DNA from: Thauera carbonicopians
GTDB lineage: Bacteria; Pseudomonadota; Gammaproteobacteria; Burkholderiales; Rhodocyclaceae
NCBI RefSeq assembly: GCF_025699485.1
Contig: NZ_JANUXN010000003.1
Span: forward strand, 372,001-436,000
Length of the DNA stretch: 64,000 bases
Direction: 5' to 3'
This document shows positions 1 through 8,673 of the stretch, one piece after another. A program made the position numbers and the translations under genes. Numbering within the stretch: the first letter of the stretch is position 1; each line of letters opens with the position of its first letter. The notes beneath the pieces were generated by a model, which made no database searches, was not told where the DNA came from, and saw only the letters and a program-made list of their open reading frames with translations.

Positions 1-38
1 AAACGGCGCACAGTATATGTGAATGGGGTGATGGCCGG

Positions 39-62
39 GAGCAGCCGTCCGGCCGGCTGCTC
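39..62 (-). terminator. hairpin at the 3' end of the MFS gene
   Basis: Nine-base arms GAGCAGCCG and CGGCTGCTC are separated by six bases and overlap the stop codon of the MFS gene. No T-run follows on the minus strand, so this is at best a weak terminator or an mRNA 3'-end stabiliser. Positions 1-38 hold nothing else recognisable. Confidence 0.3.
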
Positions 63-1440
63 AGGAATTCGGCGTGGGGGCAGTCCTGGGAGCGCCGACC
101 GTTTCGACCAAGGGTTCGGCAGCGGTGTCCGTGGTGCCGTCCGCGGACGCGTCGAGGGAGGCGCTGGCGGATTGGTCGCCGGCGTCGGGTTGCGTCTTCG
201 TGCTTGCTTCCGCATCCGGTGCCACCATGTCCAGCGCCGTGGGCGAGGTGCGCAGCATCGGCGAGAAGTGTGCGGCCTCGTCGACGATCTCGTCGCTGCC
301 GCGGCGGGCCTGCAGCAGCGCGAAGACTGCCAGCGGCGCGAAGGCGATGGCGAAGTGCAGCGGCAGGCCGGCAGGGCCGGCGAAGCCGAGCAAGGCACCG
401 GCGATCATCGGGCCGATGGCGGCGCCGACGCCATGCAGGAACAGAATGCCGGTGTTGCCGGCGAGGATGTCCTGCTGGTGCACATGGTCGATCAGGTGGG
501 CGACGGTGACCGGATAGATGGTGAACGCGGCGCCGCCGAAGATGAAGAAGCCGGCCAGCGCGACGGCTTCGATACTGCCGGTGACGTCGCCCAGCGCCGC
601 CATCACGGCGCCGGTGATGGCGGCCGCGGCTGCGACCAGGCCGAGTGCGCGGCGGCGGTCGCCGCTGTCAGACAGGCGGCCGATCGGCCATTGCAGCAGC
701 GCACCGCCCAGGATGGCGCTGCTCATCAGCATCGCGATGCCGGTCGGGTCGAGGCCGATGCGCTGGCCGTAGATCGGCCCCAGGCTCCAGAACGCACCCA
801 TGCCGATGCCCGACGACAGCGCACCGACGAAGGCTGCCGGCGCCGCGCGCCACACCATGCGCAAGTCGAGTTTGGGCGTGTGCCCGAGCTGCGGCTGGGG
901 CAGGCGGGTCATGGTCACCGGCAGCAGCGACAGACAGGCGAAGATGGCGGCGACCGCGAACAGGGTGAAGTTCCCTGGCCCGTCGAGCCGCAGCAACTGC
1001 TGGGCGCCGGCCAGCGCCAGCAGGTTGACCACCATGTACACTGCGAATACCTGGCCGCGCCGCTCGGACGTCGTCTGCTCGTTGAGCCAGCTTTCGATCA
1101 CGGTGTAGAAACCGACCAGCGCCACGCCGGTGATCACGCGCAGCACCATCCAGAATGCCGCGTGCACGACGAGCACGTGCAGCAGCATGCAGGCGGCCAC
1201 CGCGGCGCCGAAGAAGGCGAAGGCGCGGATGTGGCCCATGCGCCGGATCAGGCGCGGGGCGACGAAGGCGCCGAGGAAGAAGCCGAGGAAGTAGGTCGAG
1301 CCGATCAGGCCAAGCGTGGTGTCGGAAAAACCTTCCAGGCCGCCGCGCAGGGCGACGATGGTGTTGAGCAGGCCGGAGCCGAGCAGCAGCAGGGCGATGC
1401 CGGTGAGCAGGGAGCCGATCGGCAGCAGGGTAGGGAGCAT
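61..1440 (-). CDS. MFS transporter, YcaD-like
   Basis: Major facilitator carrier of the inner membrane, about 459 residues with roughly twelve hydrophobic segments. The MFS loop 2-3 signature region (APRLIRRMGH) and the sequence VIESWLNEQTTSERRGQVFAVY resemble the YcaD-type subgroup of unknown substrate. The last ~75 residues are hydrophilic and rich in Ala, Ser, Asp and Thr, a low-complexity cytoplasmic tail. An upstream GTG at 1479 would add 13 residues. ATG at 1440 is preferred because MLPTLLPIGSLL begins directly with the first membrane segment, although neither start has a good ribosome site. The substrate cannot be deduced. Confidence 0.8.
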   Translation of the reverse strand: MLPTLLPIGSLLTGIALLLLGSGLLNTIVALRGGLEGFSDTTLGLIGSTYFLGFFLGAFVAPRLIRRMGHIRAFAFFGAAVAACMLLHVLVVHAAFWMVLRVITGVALVGFYTVIESWLNEQTTSERRGQVFAVYMVVNLLALAGAQQLLRLDGPGNFTLFAVAAIFACLSLLPVTMTRLPQPQLGHTPKLDLRMVWRAAPAAFVGALSSGIGMGAFWSLGPIYGQRIGLDPTGIAMLMSSAILGGALLQWPIGRLSDSGDRRRALGLVAAAAAITGAVMAALGDVTGSIEAVALAGFFIFGGAAFTIYPVTVAHLIDHVHQQDILAGNTGILFLHGVGAAIGPMIAGALLGFAGPAGLPLHFAIAFAPLAVFALLQARRGSDEIVDEAAHFSPMLRTSPTALDMVAPDAEASTKTQPDAGDQSASASLDASADGTTDTAAEPLVETVGAPRTAPTPNS

Positions 1441-1553
1441 GGGCGGAATCTCGAAGACCGGCGGTGCCGGCACAAGCACGTCTTGACGACTATTCGGGCA
1501 AATAGTTTAGCCGGCGTGCGTTGTGGAACGGGAACCGCCCATGTGGCGCTTTG

Positions 1554-1934
1554 TTACTCGAAGGATGGCAGGCTCGGCTGCTCGACCGGCTTGCCGGCTG
1601 CCGCCCACGCATCGAAGCCGCCGGCGATGGAGCGCACCCGGGTGTAGCCCATGTCCTGCATCGCGCAGGCGGCCAGCGCGGCGCGGCCGCTGGTCTTGCA
1701 GTAGAGCACCACGTCGAGATCGCGTGCGCCCAGCTCCGGTGCGCCGCTGAGCTTGAACTCGAGCAGGCCGCGCGGAATGTGGGTGGCGCCCGGAATGTGG
1801 CCGGCGGCGAACTCGTCGGCTTCGCGCACGTCGATGACGAAATCGGCGCCGCGGACGGCGGCTTCGGCTTCATCGACGGTGATTTCGGCGACGCGGGCCT
1901 TGGCGGTGACGACGAGGTCATGAGCGGTTTTCAT
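1554..1934 (-). CDS. single-domain rhodanese-like protein
   Basis: A 126-residue single rhodanese domain, predicted cytoplasmic. The N-terminal FVIDVREADEFAAGHIPGA motif and the active-site loop CKTSGR, with the persulfide-carrying Cys79, are both present, so sulfur-transfer activity is plausible. A clear ribosome site (GAAGGAG) lies eight bases before the ATG. It lies 113 bases upstream of the MFS gene on the same strand and may be co-transcribed with it. The physiological donor and acceptor are unknown. Confidence 0.88.
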   Translation of the reverse strand: MKTAHDLVVTAKARVAEITVDEAEAAVRGADFVIDVREADEFAAGHIPGATHIPRGLLEFKLSGAPELGARDLDVVLYCKTSGRAALAACAMQDMGYTRVRSIAGGFDAWAAAGKPVEQPSLPSFE

Positions 1935-2094
1935 GGCGGTGCTCCTTCTCTGTGCGGGGCGGGGTCAGAATCAGTGATGGCTTATATTTTAGCAGCGTGA
2001 TGCCGCACCCGCCGCTGCGTGCCACGCTTGCCAGAAGTGAGGGGGATTTGCTAAAAGGTTCGCTGGTCCGCGCCAGTGGACCTCGTGTTCCGAC

Positions 2095-2162
2095 GCGGGG
2101 ACGGCCCCGCCCGCCATGCGCAATGACGCAGCGACCGTCGGTTACCCACGGGACGACCCGTG
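2095..2162 (+). promoter_or_regulatory. candidate guanidine-II (mini-ykkC) riboswitch
   Basis: Two small hairpins with ACGR loops occur in the leader of the PACE efflux gene. The first is GCGGGG-ACGG-CCCCGC (2095-2110); the second is CACGGG-ACGA-CCCGTG (2147-2162), 36 bases later. Paired hairpins with G/C-rich stems closed by GGG/CCC and an ACGR tetraloop are the defining pattern of the mini-ykkC class, which binds guanidinium. On the opposite strand the loops would not fit, so it is oriented towards the gene at 2223. A third weaker dyad (CCCC/GGGG around GGGTTCAACCC, about 2172-2199) follows and could act in the expression platform. The 36-base linker is on the long side. Confidence 0.72.
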
Positions 2163-2222
2163 CTGACGGCAACCCCCCTGGGTTCAACCCTCGGGGTCGC
2201 ATCTTCATTGCAGGATTTCACC

Positions 2223-2702
2223 GTGTCTTCAAAACCCAAACTTCGCTCGCTGGGCGACCGGCTGCGCCAGATCACGATGTTCGAGATCGGCGGGCTGCTG
2301 ATCGTCACGCCGCCTTTCGCCTGGGGCAGCGGCGTCCCCATCACCGAATCGCTCGGCCTGCTGGCGCTGCTGGCATTGATCGCGGCGATCTGGAACGGCT
2401 GCTACAACACCAGCTTCGACTGGCTCGAAGGCCGGCTCACCGGCCGTCAGGCCGACCGCCGGCCCTTCCGCCTGCGCTGCATCCACGCGGTCGGCTTCGA
2501 GCTGGGCCTGTTCGGCATGACGCTGCCGATCATCGTCTGGTGGACCGGCATGGGCTGGATCGAGGCGGCGATCGCCGACATCTTCCTCGCCATCACCTAC
2601 ACGGTGTACGCGCTGCTGTTCAACATGGGCTACGACCGCCTGTTCCCCATCCCCGACACGCCTGCCGCCCCCGAGCGCGACACGGTGAGGCTGGAGCGCT
2701 GA
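2223..2702 (+). CDS. PACE family efflux transporter (AceI-like)
   Basis: Small inner-membrane drug/polyamine efflux protein of about 159 residues, made of two tandem transmembrane-pair (BTP) domains: four hydrophobic segments. The first helix carries the family motif MFEIGGLL, with the membrane-embedded Glu equivalent to the key acidic residue of AceI, and [15 protein letters not shown] links helices 2 and 3. The GTG start at 2223 is chosen because it gives the usual PACE N-terminus (short basic stretch, then helix 1) and leaves the two-hairpin leader untranslated; longer versions would begin inside the second hairpin. Known PACE substrates include chlorhexidine (a biguanide) and short diamines. 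The guanidine-type leader suggests a guanidine-related substrate, which is inference. Confidence 0.85.
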   Translation: MSSKPKLRSLGDRLRQITMFEIGGLLIVTPPFAWGSGVPITESLGLLALLALIAAIWNGCYNTSFDWLEGRLTGRQADRRPFRLRCIHAVGFELGLFGMTLPIIVWWTGMGWIEAAIADIFLAITYTVYALLFNMGYDRLFPIPDTPAAPERDTVRLER

Positions 2703-2703
2703 G

Positions 2704-3747
2704 ATGCCCGGTGCATCGACGTGCGTCGAGGTGCAGGCCGACCTCACCGCACTCAACACCTTCGGCCTGCGCGCGCGCGCGGCGAAGCTGCTGCGCCTGC
2801 GTTCGGTGGACGAACTTGCCGCTGCCATCGCTGCGCCCGGCTGGACGTCGGAGCCGCGGCTGGTGCTCGGCGGCGGCAGCAACCTGGTGCTGCGCGGCGA
2901 CTTCGCCGGCACCGTGCTGAAGGTGGAAATCGCCGGCCGCCGCCTGGTGCGCGAGGATACCGATGCCTGGATCGTCGAGGCCGGTGCGGGCGAGCTGTGG
3001 CACGACTTCGTGCGCTGGACGCTGCAGCAGGGCTGGCCCGGGCTGGAGAACCTGTCGCTGATTCCCGGCACCGCCGGCGCGGCGCCGATCCAGAACGTCG
3101 GCGCCTACGGCATCGAAACCGCCGACCGCTTCGATTCGCTCGACGCGATCGAGCTCGAAACCGGCGAACGCCGGGTCTTCACCCTGGTCGACTGCGCCTT
3201 CGGCTACCGCGACAGCATATTCAAGCGCAACCCTGGCCGCTGGCTGGTCACGGCGGTGCGCTTCCGCCTGCCGAAACCCTGGCAGGCCGTGACCCGCTAC
3301 GCCGACGTCGAACGCGAGCTGGCCGCCGCCGGCATCACCGCGCCCACGCCGCTCGACGTCTCCGACGCCGTCGTCGCCATCCGCCGCCGCAAGCTGCCCG
3401 ACCCCGCCGAAATCGGCAACGCCGGCAGCTTCTTCAAGAATCCGGTGGTCGACGCCGCCCACTGCGCTCGCCTGCTGGCAGCGCACCCGTCGATGCCGCA
3501 CTACCCGCAGCCAGCCGGCCGCGAGAAGCTCGCCGCCGGCTGGCTGATCGAACAGGCTGGCTGGAAAGGCCGCGACCTCGGCCCGGTGGGCTGCTTCGAG
3601 CGCCAGGCGCTGGTGCTGGTCAATCGGGGGGGGGCGACGGGGGCGGACGTGGAGCGGATCGCGCGGGCGATCGTGGCCGACGTGGAGGGGCGCTTCGGCG
3701 TGATGTTGGAGGCAGAGCCGGTGTTTGTGGGTGGGGGCAGTCGGTAG
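2704..3747 (+). CDS. murB: UDP-N-acetylenolpyruvoylglucosamine reductase
   Basis: Cytoplasmic FAD enzyme that reduces UDP-GlcNAc-enolpyruvate to UDP-MurNAc with NADPH in peptidoglycan synthesis. At 347 residues it is a type I (E. coli-like) MurB: it has the GYRDSIFK loop with the substrate-contacting Tyr, the FAD-binding LGGGSNLV and [20 protein letters not shown] segments, the catalytic [10 protein letters not shown] (Ser242) and the C-terminal LEAEPVFV region with the acid Glu. It starts one base after the stop of the PACE gene, so the two are probably translated from one mRNA. That would place an essential gene downstream of the riboswitch unless it has its own promoter. Confidence 0.96.
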   Translation: MPGASTCVEVQADLTALNTFGLRARAAKLLRLRSVDELAAAIAAPGWTSEPRLVLGGGSNLVLRGDFAGTVLKVEIAGRRLVREDTDAWIVEAGAGELWHDFVRWTLQQGWPGLENLSLIPGTAGAAPIQNVGAYGIETADRFDSLDAIELETGERRVFTLVDCAFGYRDSIFKRNPGRWLVTAVRFRLPKPWQAVTRYADVERELAAAGITAPTPLDVSDAVVAIRRRKLPDPAEIGNAGSFFKNPVVDAAHCARLLAAHPSMPHYPQPAGREKLAAGWLIEQAGWKGRDLGPVGCFERQALVLVNRGGATGADVERIARAIVADVEGRFGVMLEAEPVFVGGGSR

Positions 3748-3803
3748 TAAGCTGCCTCGGGTCGCCGTTGTCGTGCGGCGCGACTTGAAGCCTCGTTCAA
3801 ACA

Positions 3804-4265
3804 ATGCAGTGGCTCGAGACAAAAATTCCGCCGCCGGTCGTCATGGTGCTGCTTGGTGCCGTCGTTTATGGCGTCGCACCTTTGCTGCCTGAACTCTCCT
3901 TTGAATTTGCGCTGCGCACCACTCTCGCGATTGCGCTGGTCCTTGTAGGCCTGGCCTTGAATATTCTTCCTGCACTCGCCTTTCTGCGCGCAGGTACGAC
4001 CTTCAATCCGCTCCGGCCCGCGTCGGCCACGAGCCTGGTGACATCCGGTATTTATCGCCATACCCGCAACCCGATGTACCTCGGCGACTCCGTAATCCTG
4101 CTGGGATGGGCGCTATACCTCGGCAATGCTGCGGCTTTCGTGGCCGTCCCGGCCTTCATGCTTTACATCACGCGATTCCAGATCCAGCCGGAGGAACGGC
4201 ATCTGTCCGCTCGCTTCCCGGAAGCGTACGCGAGCTTCTGCAAGCGAACCCCGCGTTGGCTGTGA
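3804..4265 (+). CDS. isoprenylcysteine carboxyl methyltransferase-like membrane protein
   Basis: A 153-residue membrane protein with about four hydrophobic helices and the ICMT/PEMT-type C-terminal signature: YRHTRNPMYLGDSVILLGWA (SAM-binding region), then the PEERHLSARFPEAYASFCKRTPRWL ending with its conserved acidic pair. Bacterial members are small phospholipid- or isoprenoid-type methyltransferases of mostly unknown substrate. It lies 56 bases after murB on the same strand. The 178 bases between this gene and the RidA gene hold only the RidA leader. Confidence 0.82.
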   Translation: MQWLETKIPPPVVMVLLGAVVYGVAPLLPELSFEFALRTTLAIALVLVGLALNILPALAFLRAGTTFNPLRPASATSLVTSGIYRHTRNPMYLGDSVILLGWALYLGNAAAFVAVPAFMLYITRFQIQPEERHLSARFPEAYASFCKRTPRWL

Positions 4266-4443
4266 ACCCTGACGATCGAAGCATGGCAGGCAAGTAGATC
4301 ACAGCGGCATCGCCGGGCCGTGCGCCATTTCCGCTTGGTGATCGCGGCCCTGGTGTTGCTGTGCTTGTTCCCCGGCATCGCCACCTGCTCGCCCGGCAGG
4401 ATGTAAGCTTGTTCGCCATCGAACCCAGGAAAGGAAACCCGCC

Positions 4444-4815
4444 ATGTCCACACCCGAATCCGCCCTGCAACGCCGCCACGTCGGCCCGCGCCTGTCCGAA
4501 AGCGCCGTGTTCAACGGCGTGGTCTATCTGGCCGGACAGATCCCCGAGAACAGCCCCGGCGCCGACATCGCCACCCAGACCCGCGAGGTGCTGGGCCACG
4601 TCGAGCGCCTGCTGGAAGAAGCCGGTTCCAGCAGGCGTAGCATCCTGCAATGCCAGATATTCCTGGCCGACATCAGCGAGATCGGCGCGATGAACACCGT
4701 CTGGGACGAGTGGATCGTGCCCGGCCACACCCCGCCGCGCGCGACGGTGCAGGCGCAACTCGCCAACCCGGCCTACCGGATCGAGATCGTGGTGGTCGGC
4801 GCGGTCGAGTGCTGA
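4444..4815 (+). CDS. RidA family enamine/imine deaminase-like protein
   Basis: A 123-residue cytoplasmic YjgF/YER057c/UK114 fold protein. RidA proteins hydrolyse reactive enamine/imine intermediates such as 2-aminoacrylate. The conserved substrate-anchoring Arg is present in TPPRATVQ (Arg99, matching E. coli Arg105), which supports deaminase competence. A purine-rich stretch (AGGAAAGGAAA) lies before the ATG. It is convergent with the acyl-CoA dehydrogenase gene. A second, exported RidA-like gene occurs at 8674. Confidence 0.9.
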   Translation: MSTPESALQRRHVGPRLSESAVFNGVVYLAGQIPENSPGADIATQTREVLGHVERLLEEAGSSRRSILQCQIFLADISEIGAMNTVWDEWIVPGHTPPRATVQAQLANPAYRIEIVVVGAVEC

Positions 4816-4896
4816 CGCCCCCGGTCGCCCACGCGATTCTGGTGCTTGCGCAGGTGGTCGGCAGCATCAATTCATGGAAAACGCGACCAGCAACGT

Positions 4897-6612
4897 TCAG
4901 CGCTTGACCCGCGCCCGTTCGACGATGATGTCCGCCTGCGCCTGAGTCACGCCCGGGCCCAGTGAGCCGAACATGGCGCCCCAGCCGTTCACGCTCCCGC
5001 CCAGCCGGGTCTTCATGAAGACGTCGATCACTTCCGGTGCCGAGTGGCGCAGCAGCTCGGCGCCCTGCAGCGAGCGGGCGATGGCTTCGGACGCGGGGCG
5101 GGCGAGGAACTCGTCCTGCAGCATGGCGTCCAGCAGCGGCCCCATCGCGGCGACGTAGGCATCGAAGCGTGCGTCCTGACCGCGCACGTCGGCCAGTTCG
5201 GCGAACAGGGCGTCGCGGCAGTTGGCGTCCTTCAGCATGGCGCGGCGGACATCCATGCACATCATGTTCGCCGTGCCTTCCCAGACGCTGTTGAGCGGCG
5301 CTTCGCGGTACAGGCGGGCCATCGGGCCGTCCTCGACGAAGCCGTTGCCGCCGTGGCATTGCAGGGCCTCGTTGGCGACCGCGACGACGCGGGAGCAGTT
5401 GAAGTACTTGGCCATCGGCGTCGTCACGCGGGCGAAGGCCTTTTCCTGTGGATCGGTGTCGATATGGTCGGTCGCCCTGGCGATGCGCAGGGCCATCAGC
5501 GTCGCGGCCTCGACTTCCACCGCCATGTCGGCTAGCACGTTGGCCATCATCGGGCGCCGGGCCAGGCTGGAGCCGAAGCCGTTGCGGGTGGTGGCGTGGT
5601 TCAGCGCCAGCGTCAGCATCTGGCGCATCAGGCCGGCGGAGCCGACGGCGAAGTCTAGCCGGGTCAGGTGGGAGTGGGAGAGGATTTCCCTGAGGCCGGC
5701 GCCTTCTTCGCCGACGCGGATCGCCAGGGTGCCGCTGTATTCCACTTCGCTGCTGGCATTGGAGCGGTTGCCGGCCTTGTCCTTGAGCCGCTGGATGAAG
5801 AAGCGGTTATGGCTGCCGTCGGGCAGCGTGCGCGGCAGGAAGAAACAGGTGACGCCGCCATCGACCTTGGCCAGGGTGAAGAAGCCGTCGGACTGCGGCA
5901 CCGAGCAGAACCACTTGTGGCCGGTCAGTTCGTACCAGTGGGCGGTGGTGCCGTGGTAGTCGGCGCTGTGCGAGAACACCGCGGTGGTCTGCGTTTCGCG
6001 CAGGTCGGAGCCGCCCTGTTTCTCGGTCATCGCGTAGCCGATCACCACCGAGGGCTTGTCGGCCACTTCGCGGCGGCTGTTCTCGTAGACCGTGCCGAGG
6101 CTTTTTTCGGCCCAGATCTTCAGCGCCGGCTCGTGGCGGAAGCCGGCGTAGGACGCATAGGCCATCCCGGTCGGGCAGCCGGTGCCTTGTTCGACCTGGT
6201 TCCACAGATAGGAAAGCACGGCGCGGGCGAAATGCGGCTGCTTCTCCTTGCTGGTCCACGACAGCGTCGGTACTTCGTGCTTCCAGGCCAGCGACATCAG
6301 CGCGTGCCAGGCGGGATGCAGCTCGACCCAGTCGATGCGGTTGCCGAAGCGGTCGTGGGTCTTCAGTTCCGGATCGTTGCGGTTGGCCTGGCGGGCAAGC
6401 TCCTGCACCGCATCGTCGCCTGCCAGCTTGCCGATGGCCGAGCAGCGCGACGCAGCCCACGGTGCCTCGCGTTCGATTGCGGCCTTCAGCACCACGTCGT
6501 CGTCGAAGGCGCTGAAACCGGTCGGCATCGCGGCCTGGTTCCTGACGATGTGGGTGGAATGGCGGTCGGATGCCGGCTCGAGTGCATTGCTCGAGGGAAT
6601 CGGGGCGTTCAT
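4897..6612 (-). CDS. acyl-CoA dehydrogenase family protein, AidB-like
   Basis: A 571-residue flavoprotein of the AidB branch: a long N-terminal extension, the FAD-domain sequence GYAMTEKQGGSDLRETQT, and the C-terminal helical signature CHGGNGFVEDGPMARLYREA followed by NSVWEGTANMM, where the Glu of WEG matches the catalytic-base region of acyl-CoA dehydrogenases. AidB itself responds to alkylation and binds DNA, while other AidB-like proteins may act on branched acyl-CoAs. Its ATG overlaps the stop of the upstream TetR gene by four bases, so the pair forms one operon and the regulator probably controls it. The substrate is not evident. Confidence 0.87.
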   Translation of the reverse strand: MNAPIPSSNALEPASDRHSTHIVRNQAAMPTGFSAFDDDVVLKAAIEREAPWAASRCSAIGKLAGDDAVQELARQANRNDPELKTHDRFGNRIDWVELHPAWHALMSLAWKHEVPTLSWTSKEKQPHFARAVLSYLWNQVEQGTGCPTGMAYASYAGFRHEPALKIWAEKSLGTVYENSRREVADKPSVVIGYAMTEKQGGSDLRETQTTAVFSHSADYHGTTAHWYELTGHKWFCSVPQSDGFFTLAKVDGGVTCFFLPRTLPDGSHNRFFIQRLKDKAGNRSNASSEVEYSGTLAIRVGEEGAGLREILSHSHLTRLDFAVGSAGLMRQMLTLALNHATTRNGFGSSLARRPMMANVLADMAVEVEAATLMALRIARATDHIDTDPQEKAFARVTTPMAKYFNCSRVVAVANEALQCHGGNGFVEDGPMARLYREAPLNSVWEGTANMMCMDVRRAMLKDANCRDALFAELADVRGQDARFDAYVAAMGPLLDAMLQDEFLARPASEAIARSLQGAELLRHSAPEVIDVFMKTRLGGSVNGWGAMFGSLGPGVTQAQADIIVERARVKR

Positions 6613-7289
6613 TTCTGTCTCCTTCGGGTGGCGTCGAATGAAGCAAGCTTGCCGTCCTGCGCGACGACGGCCGCGCAGCAGACATCGGCAATCTGGCTGG
6701 CCAGGGCATGAACCGCGTCGGGCGTCTGCTTGCCCGAGCGGTCGAAATCGGCGTTGAGGGGCGAAAGCGGACCGATCAGGCTTTCCATGAAGCCGCCCAC
6801 GATCACCGTGGCGGCAATGCTCGGGTCGAGGTCTGCACGGAAATCGCCCTGCGCCTGGCCATCCTTGACGATGCGCATGATCTGCTTGCTGATGGCATGG
6901 CGATACACCAGCCGGGCTTCATCGAGCTCCCGTTCGCAGGGTTCGGCGATCAGGGCATAGGCCAGTCGCCGGTTGCGCATCGCCCGTTCGACGAAAGTCG
7001 AAACCGCGACGTGAAGGGTCCGCCAGGGCGCATCGTCGCTCTCCGCGATGGCTTCCAGCACGTCGACTTCGCGCTGGGACACGACGGACAGCACTTCGAC
7101 GAACAGATCCACCTTGGACGGGAAGTAGCGATACACCGAGCCGGTTGCCACGCCGGCGGCGGAGGCGACGTGGCTGATCTGCGCCTCGGCCCAGCCGCCC
7201 TCGGAAACCAGCCTGCGCGCGGCGTCCAGGATGCGCTGCCGGTTGTCGGCAAGGCGTGCTTCGATGCGTTCTGTCTTGCGATAGGCCAT
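6609..7289 (-). CDS. TetR family transcriptional regulator
   Basis: A 226-residue regulator with an N-terminal helix-turn-helix (residues ~20-60, ending VATGSVYRYFPSKVDLFVEV) typical of TetR, and a ligand-binding C-terminal domain without strong family clues. It is translationally coupled (ATGA overlap) to the AidB-like dehydrogenase downstream. Two inverted repeats immediately upstream of its ATG are likely its own operators, implying autorepression and control of the dehydrogenase. The ligand may be an acyl-CoA or fatty acid, by analogy with similar gene pairs. Confidence 0.88.
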   Translation of the reverse strand: MAYRKTERIEARLADNRQRILDAARRLVSEGGWAEAQISHVASAAGVATGSVYRYFPSKVDLFVEVLSVVSQREVDVLEAIAESDDAPWRTLHVAVSTFVERAMRNRRLAYALIAEPCERELDEARLVYRHAISKQIMRIVKDGQAQGDFRADLDPSIAATVIVGGFMESLIGPLSPLNADFDRSGKQTPDAVHALASQIADVCCAAVVAQDGKLASFDATRRRQK

Positions 7290-7296
7290 GATGAAG

Positions 7297-7330
7297 TGAA
7301 TCGTGATTCATTGAGTGAACGATAGTTCAC
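7297..7330. promoter_or_regulatory. paired inverted repeats, probable TetR operators
   Basis: Two adjacent dyads lie 7-41 bases upstream of the TetR start: TGAATC-GT-GATTCA (7297-7310) and GTGAAC-GATA-GTTCAC (7315-7330). Their position between the TetR gene and the convergent 3' end of the rarD-like gene points to autoregulation. Confidence 0.6.
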
Positions 7331-7379
7331 ATCATGATGGAGCGCAAGCCTGCCGTGAGATGTGTCGAGGGGGCGAGTG

Positions 7380-8273
7380 CTAGACTGGGACAGGACGCTG
7401 GCCGTGTTGGCGTAGCTGCAGCGTCCCGTCGATCATCAGCACCGCCACAGCCGCGAAGATGGGTCCGTAGGTCGGCCACTGCGCCGCGCCGATGCTCTCG
7501 CCCAGCAGTAGCGCCACCATGGCCAGAAGAACCGGCTCCACGTAGCCGAGCAGCCCGAACAGTCCGAGCGGCAGCAGGCGGTTGGCCGCCATGTAGAGCG
7601 CCAGCGACACCGCGCTCACCATGCCTACCGCCGGCATCAGCGCCCACAGGTGCGCATTGTCCGCCATCAGCGGCAGCGACGAGGGTGTGCGCAGTACGAA
7701 CCACGATGCGGCGGGCACGAGCAGCAGCATGTCCAGCCAGTGTCCGCCCAGGTGATGGGTGTTCATGCGTCGGCGCAACACGAAATACGCGGTGTAGCCC
7801 AGTGCGACGAGCCAGGTTTCCCACGGCATGCCACCTGTGCGTACCACCTCGTGCGTCACTCCCACGGTCGCGAGCGCAGTTGCCAGCCATTGCAGGAGCG
7901 AGAGGCGCTCGCGGTACAGTACGCGCCCGGTCAGTACCATCACCAGCGGCAGCAGGAAATAACCCAGTGACACCGGTAGCGCCCGCCCGTGCAGCGGCGC
8001 CCAGAGGAACAGCCAGAGCTGTATTCCCAGCAGGGCCGAGCTGCCCACAAGCCCCAGGGCCAGCAGCGGTTGCCGCCGAACCCGCAGTGCCAGCTGTTGC
8101 ACGAGCGGCCATTGCCCTTTCGAGAAGAGCAGCATGGTTGTGAACGGCATGGTGCACAACATGCGCCAGCCGAAGATTTGCTCACCGTCGAGCGGCACCA
8201 GCAGGGGCGCCAAGTAGTAGAGCACGCCGAACAGCACGGACGCGGTGATTGAAGCAGCAAGACCTTTGATCAT
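7380..8273 (-). CDS. RarD-type EamA/DMT permease
   Basis: A 297-residue inner-membrane protein with about ten hydrophobic helices in two EamA repeats. The sequence resembles RarD: N-terminal KGLAASITASVLFGVLYYLAPLL, internal LPVSLGYFLLPLVMVLTGRVLYRERL, and C-terminal LGYVEPVLLAMVALLLGESI. RarD proteins are linked to chloramphenicol tolerance but their native substrate is uncertain. It is a single gene with the relic region upstream of it. Confidence 0.85.
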   Translation of the reverse strand: MIKGLAASITASVLFGVLYYLAPLLVPLDGEQIFGWRMLCTMPFTTMLLFSKGQWPLVQQLALRVRRQPLLALGLVGSSALLGIQLWLFLWAPLHGRALPVSLGYFLLPLVMVLTGRVLYRERLSLLQWLATALATVGVTHEVVRTGGMPWETWLVALGYTAYFVLRRRMNTHHLGGHWLDMLLLVPAASWFVLRTPSSLPLMADNAHLWALMPAVGMVSAVSLALYMAANRLLPLGLFGLLGYVEPVLLAMVALLLGESIGAAQWPTYGPIFAAVAVLMIDGTLQLRQHGQRPVPV

Positions 8274-8673
8274 GGACGCAAGACTGAATCAGGCTGCCCT
8301 GGATCTCCTTGTCACTGACCGGCACGATGGAGCCGGCTTCGGCATATGGGAGTCAGGGGGAAAGAGGCTCTGACAGACGTTATTGGGGGTTCAAGAGTCG
8401 ATTTTTCGGGTTGTTGGCAGGTGCTACGCGCCGCCAACCATGCGTTGATGTGAGCGTATTCTTGTATGCCTGTCGGCATGCGCACCGTTTGGCGGGGGTG
8501 ATGTCGTTGTTCACGGTTGGCCTTGCGGTGTTGATCCGGCTCTTCCCGAAAACGCCAGGCAATACCCCGTATCGTTGCGCGGATCTCGGGGGCAGCGATG
8601 ACCTGATCGCCATCGGCGCCTTGCGGAGCAGTTGTTGGAATGATCAGGATACGGCGGTCGGACGGAAAAACCG
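8274..8673. other. 400-base region without a convincing gene
   Basis: Open frames exist on both strands (8309-8797 plus, 8380-8613 minus), but neither has a ribosome site or a recognisable domain and both run into or against neighbours. A small dyad ATGCC-TGTC-GGCAT lies at 8466-8479. The plus-frame text (ACRHAHRLAGV, then IRLFPKTPGNTPYRCADLGG) reminds me of short prophage-associated Ash/Icd-like ORFs, which would make this a mobile-element remnant. That resemblance is from memory and unverified. Confidence 0.35.

Noticed and set aside
19-1647. 542-codon plus-strand frame across the MFS gene
   Set aside because: Gly/Arg/Gln-rich shadow; the minus strand encodes a transporter with regular hydrophobic helices.
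2160-2222. Longer PACE start within the leader
   Set aside because: It begins inside the second riboswitch hairpin and adds residues not typical of the family.
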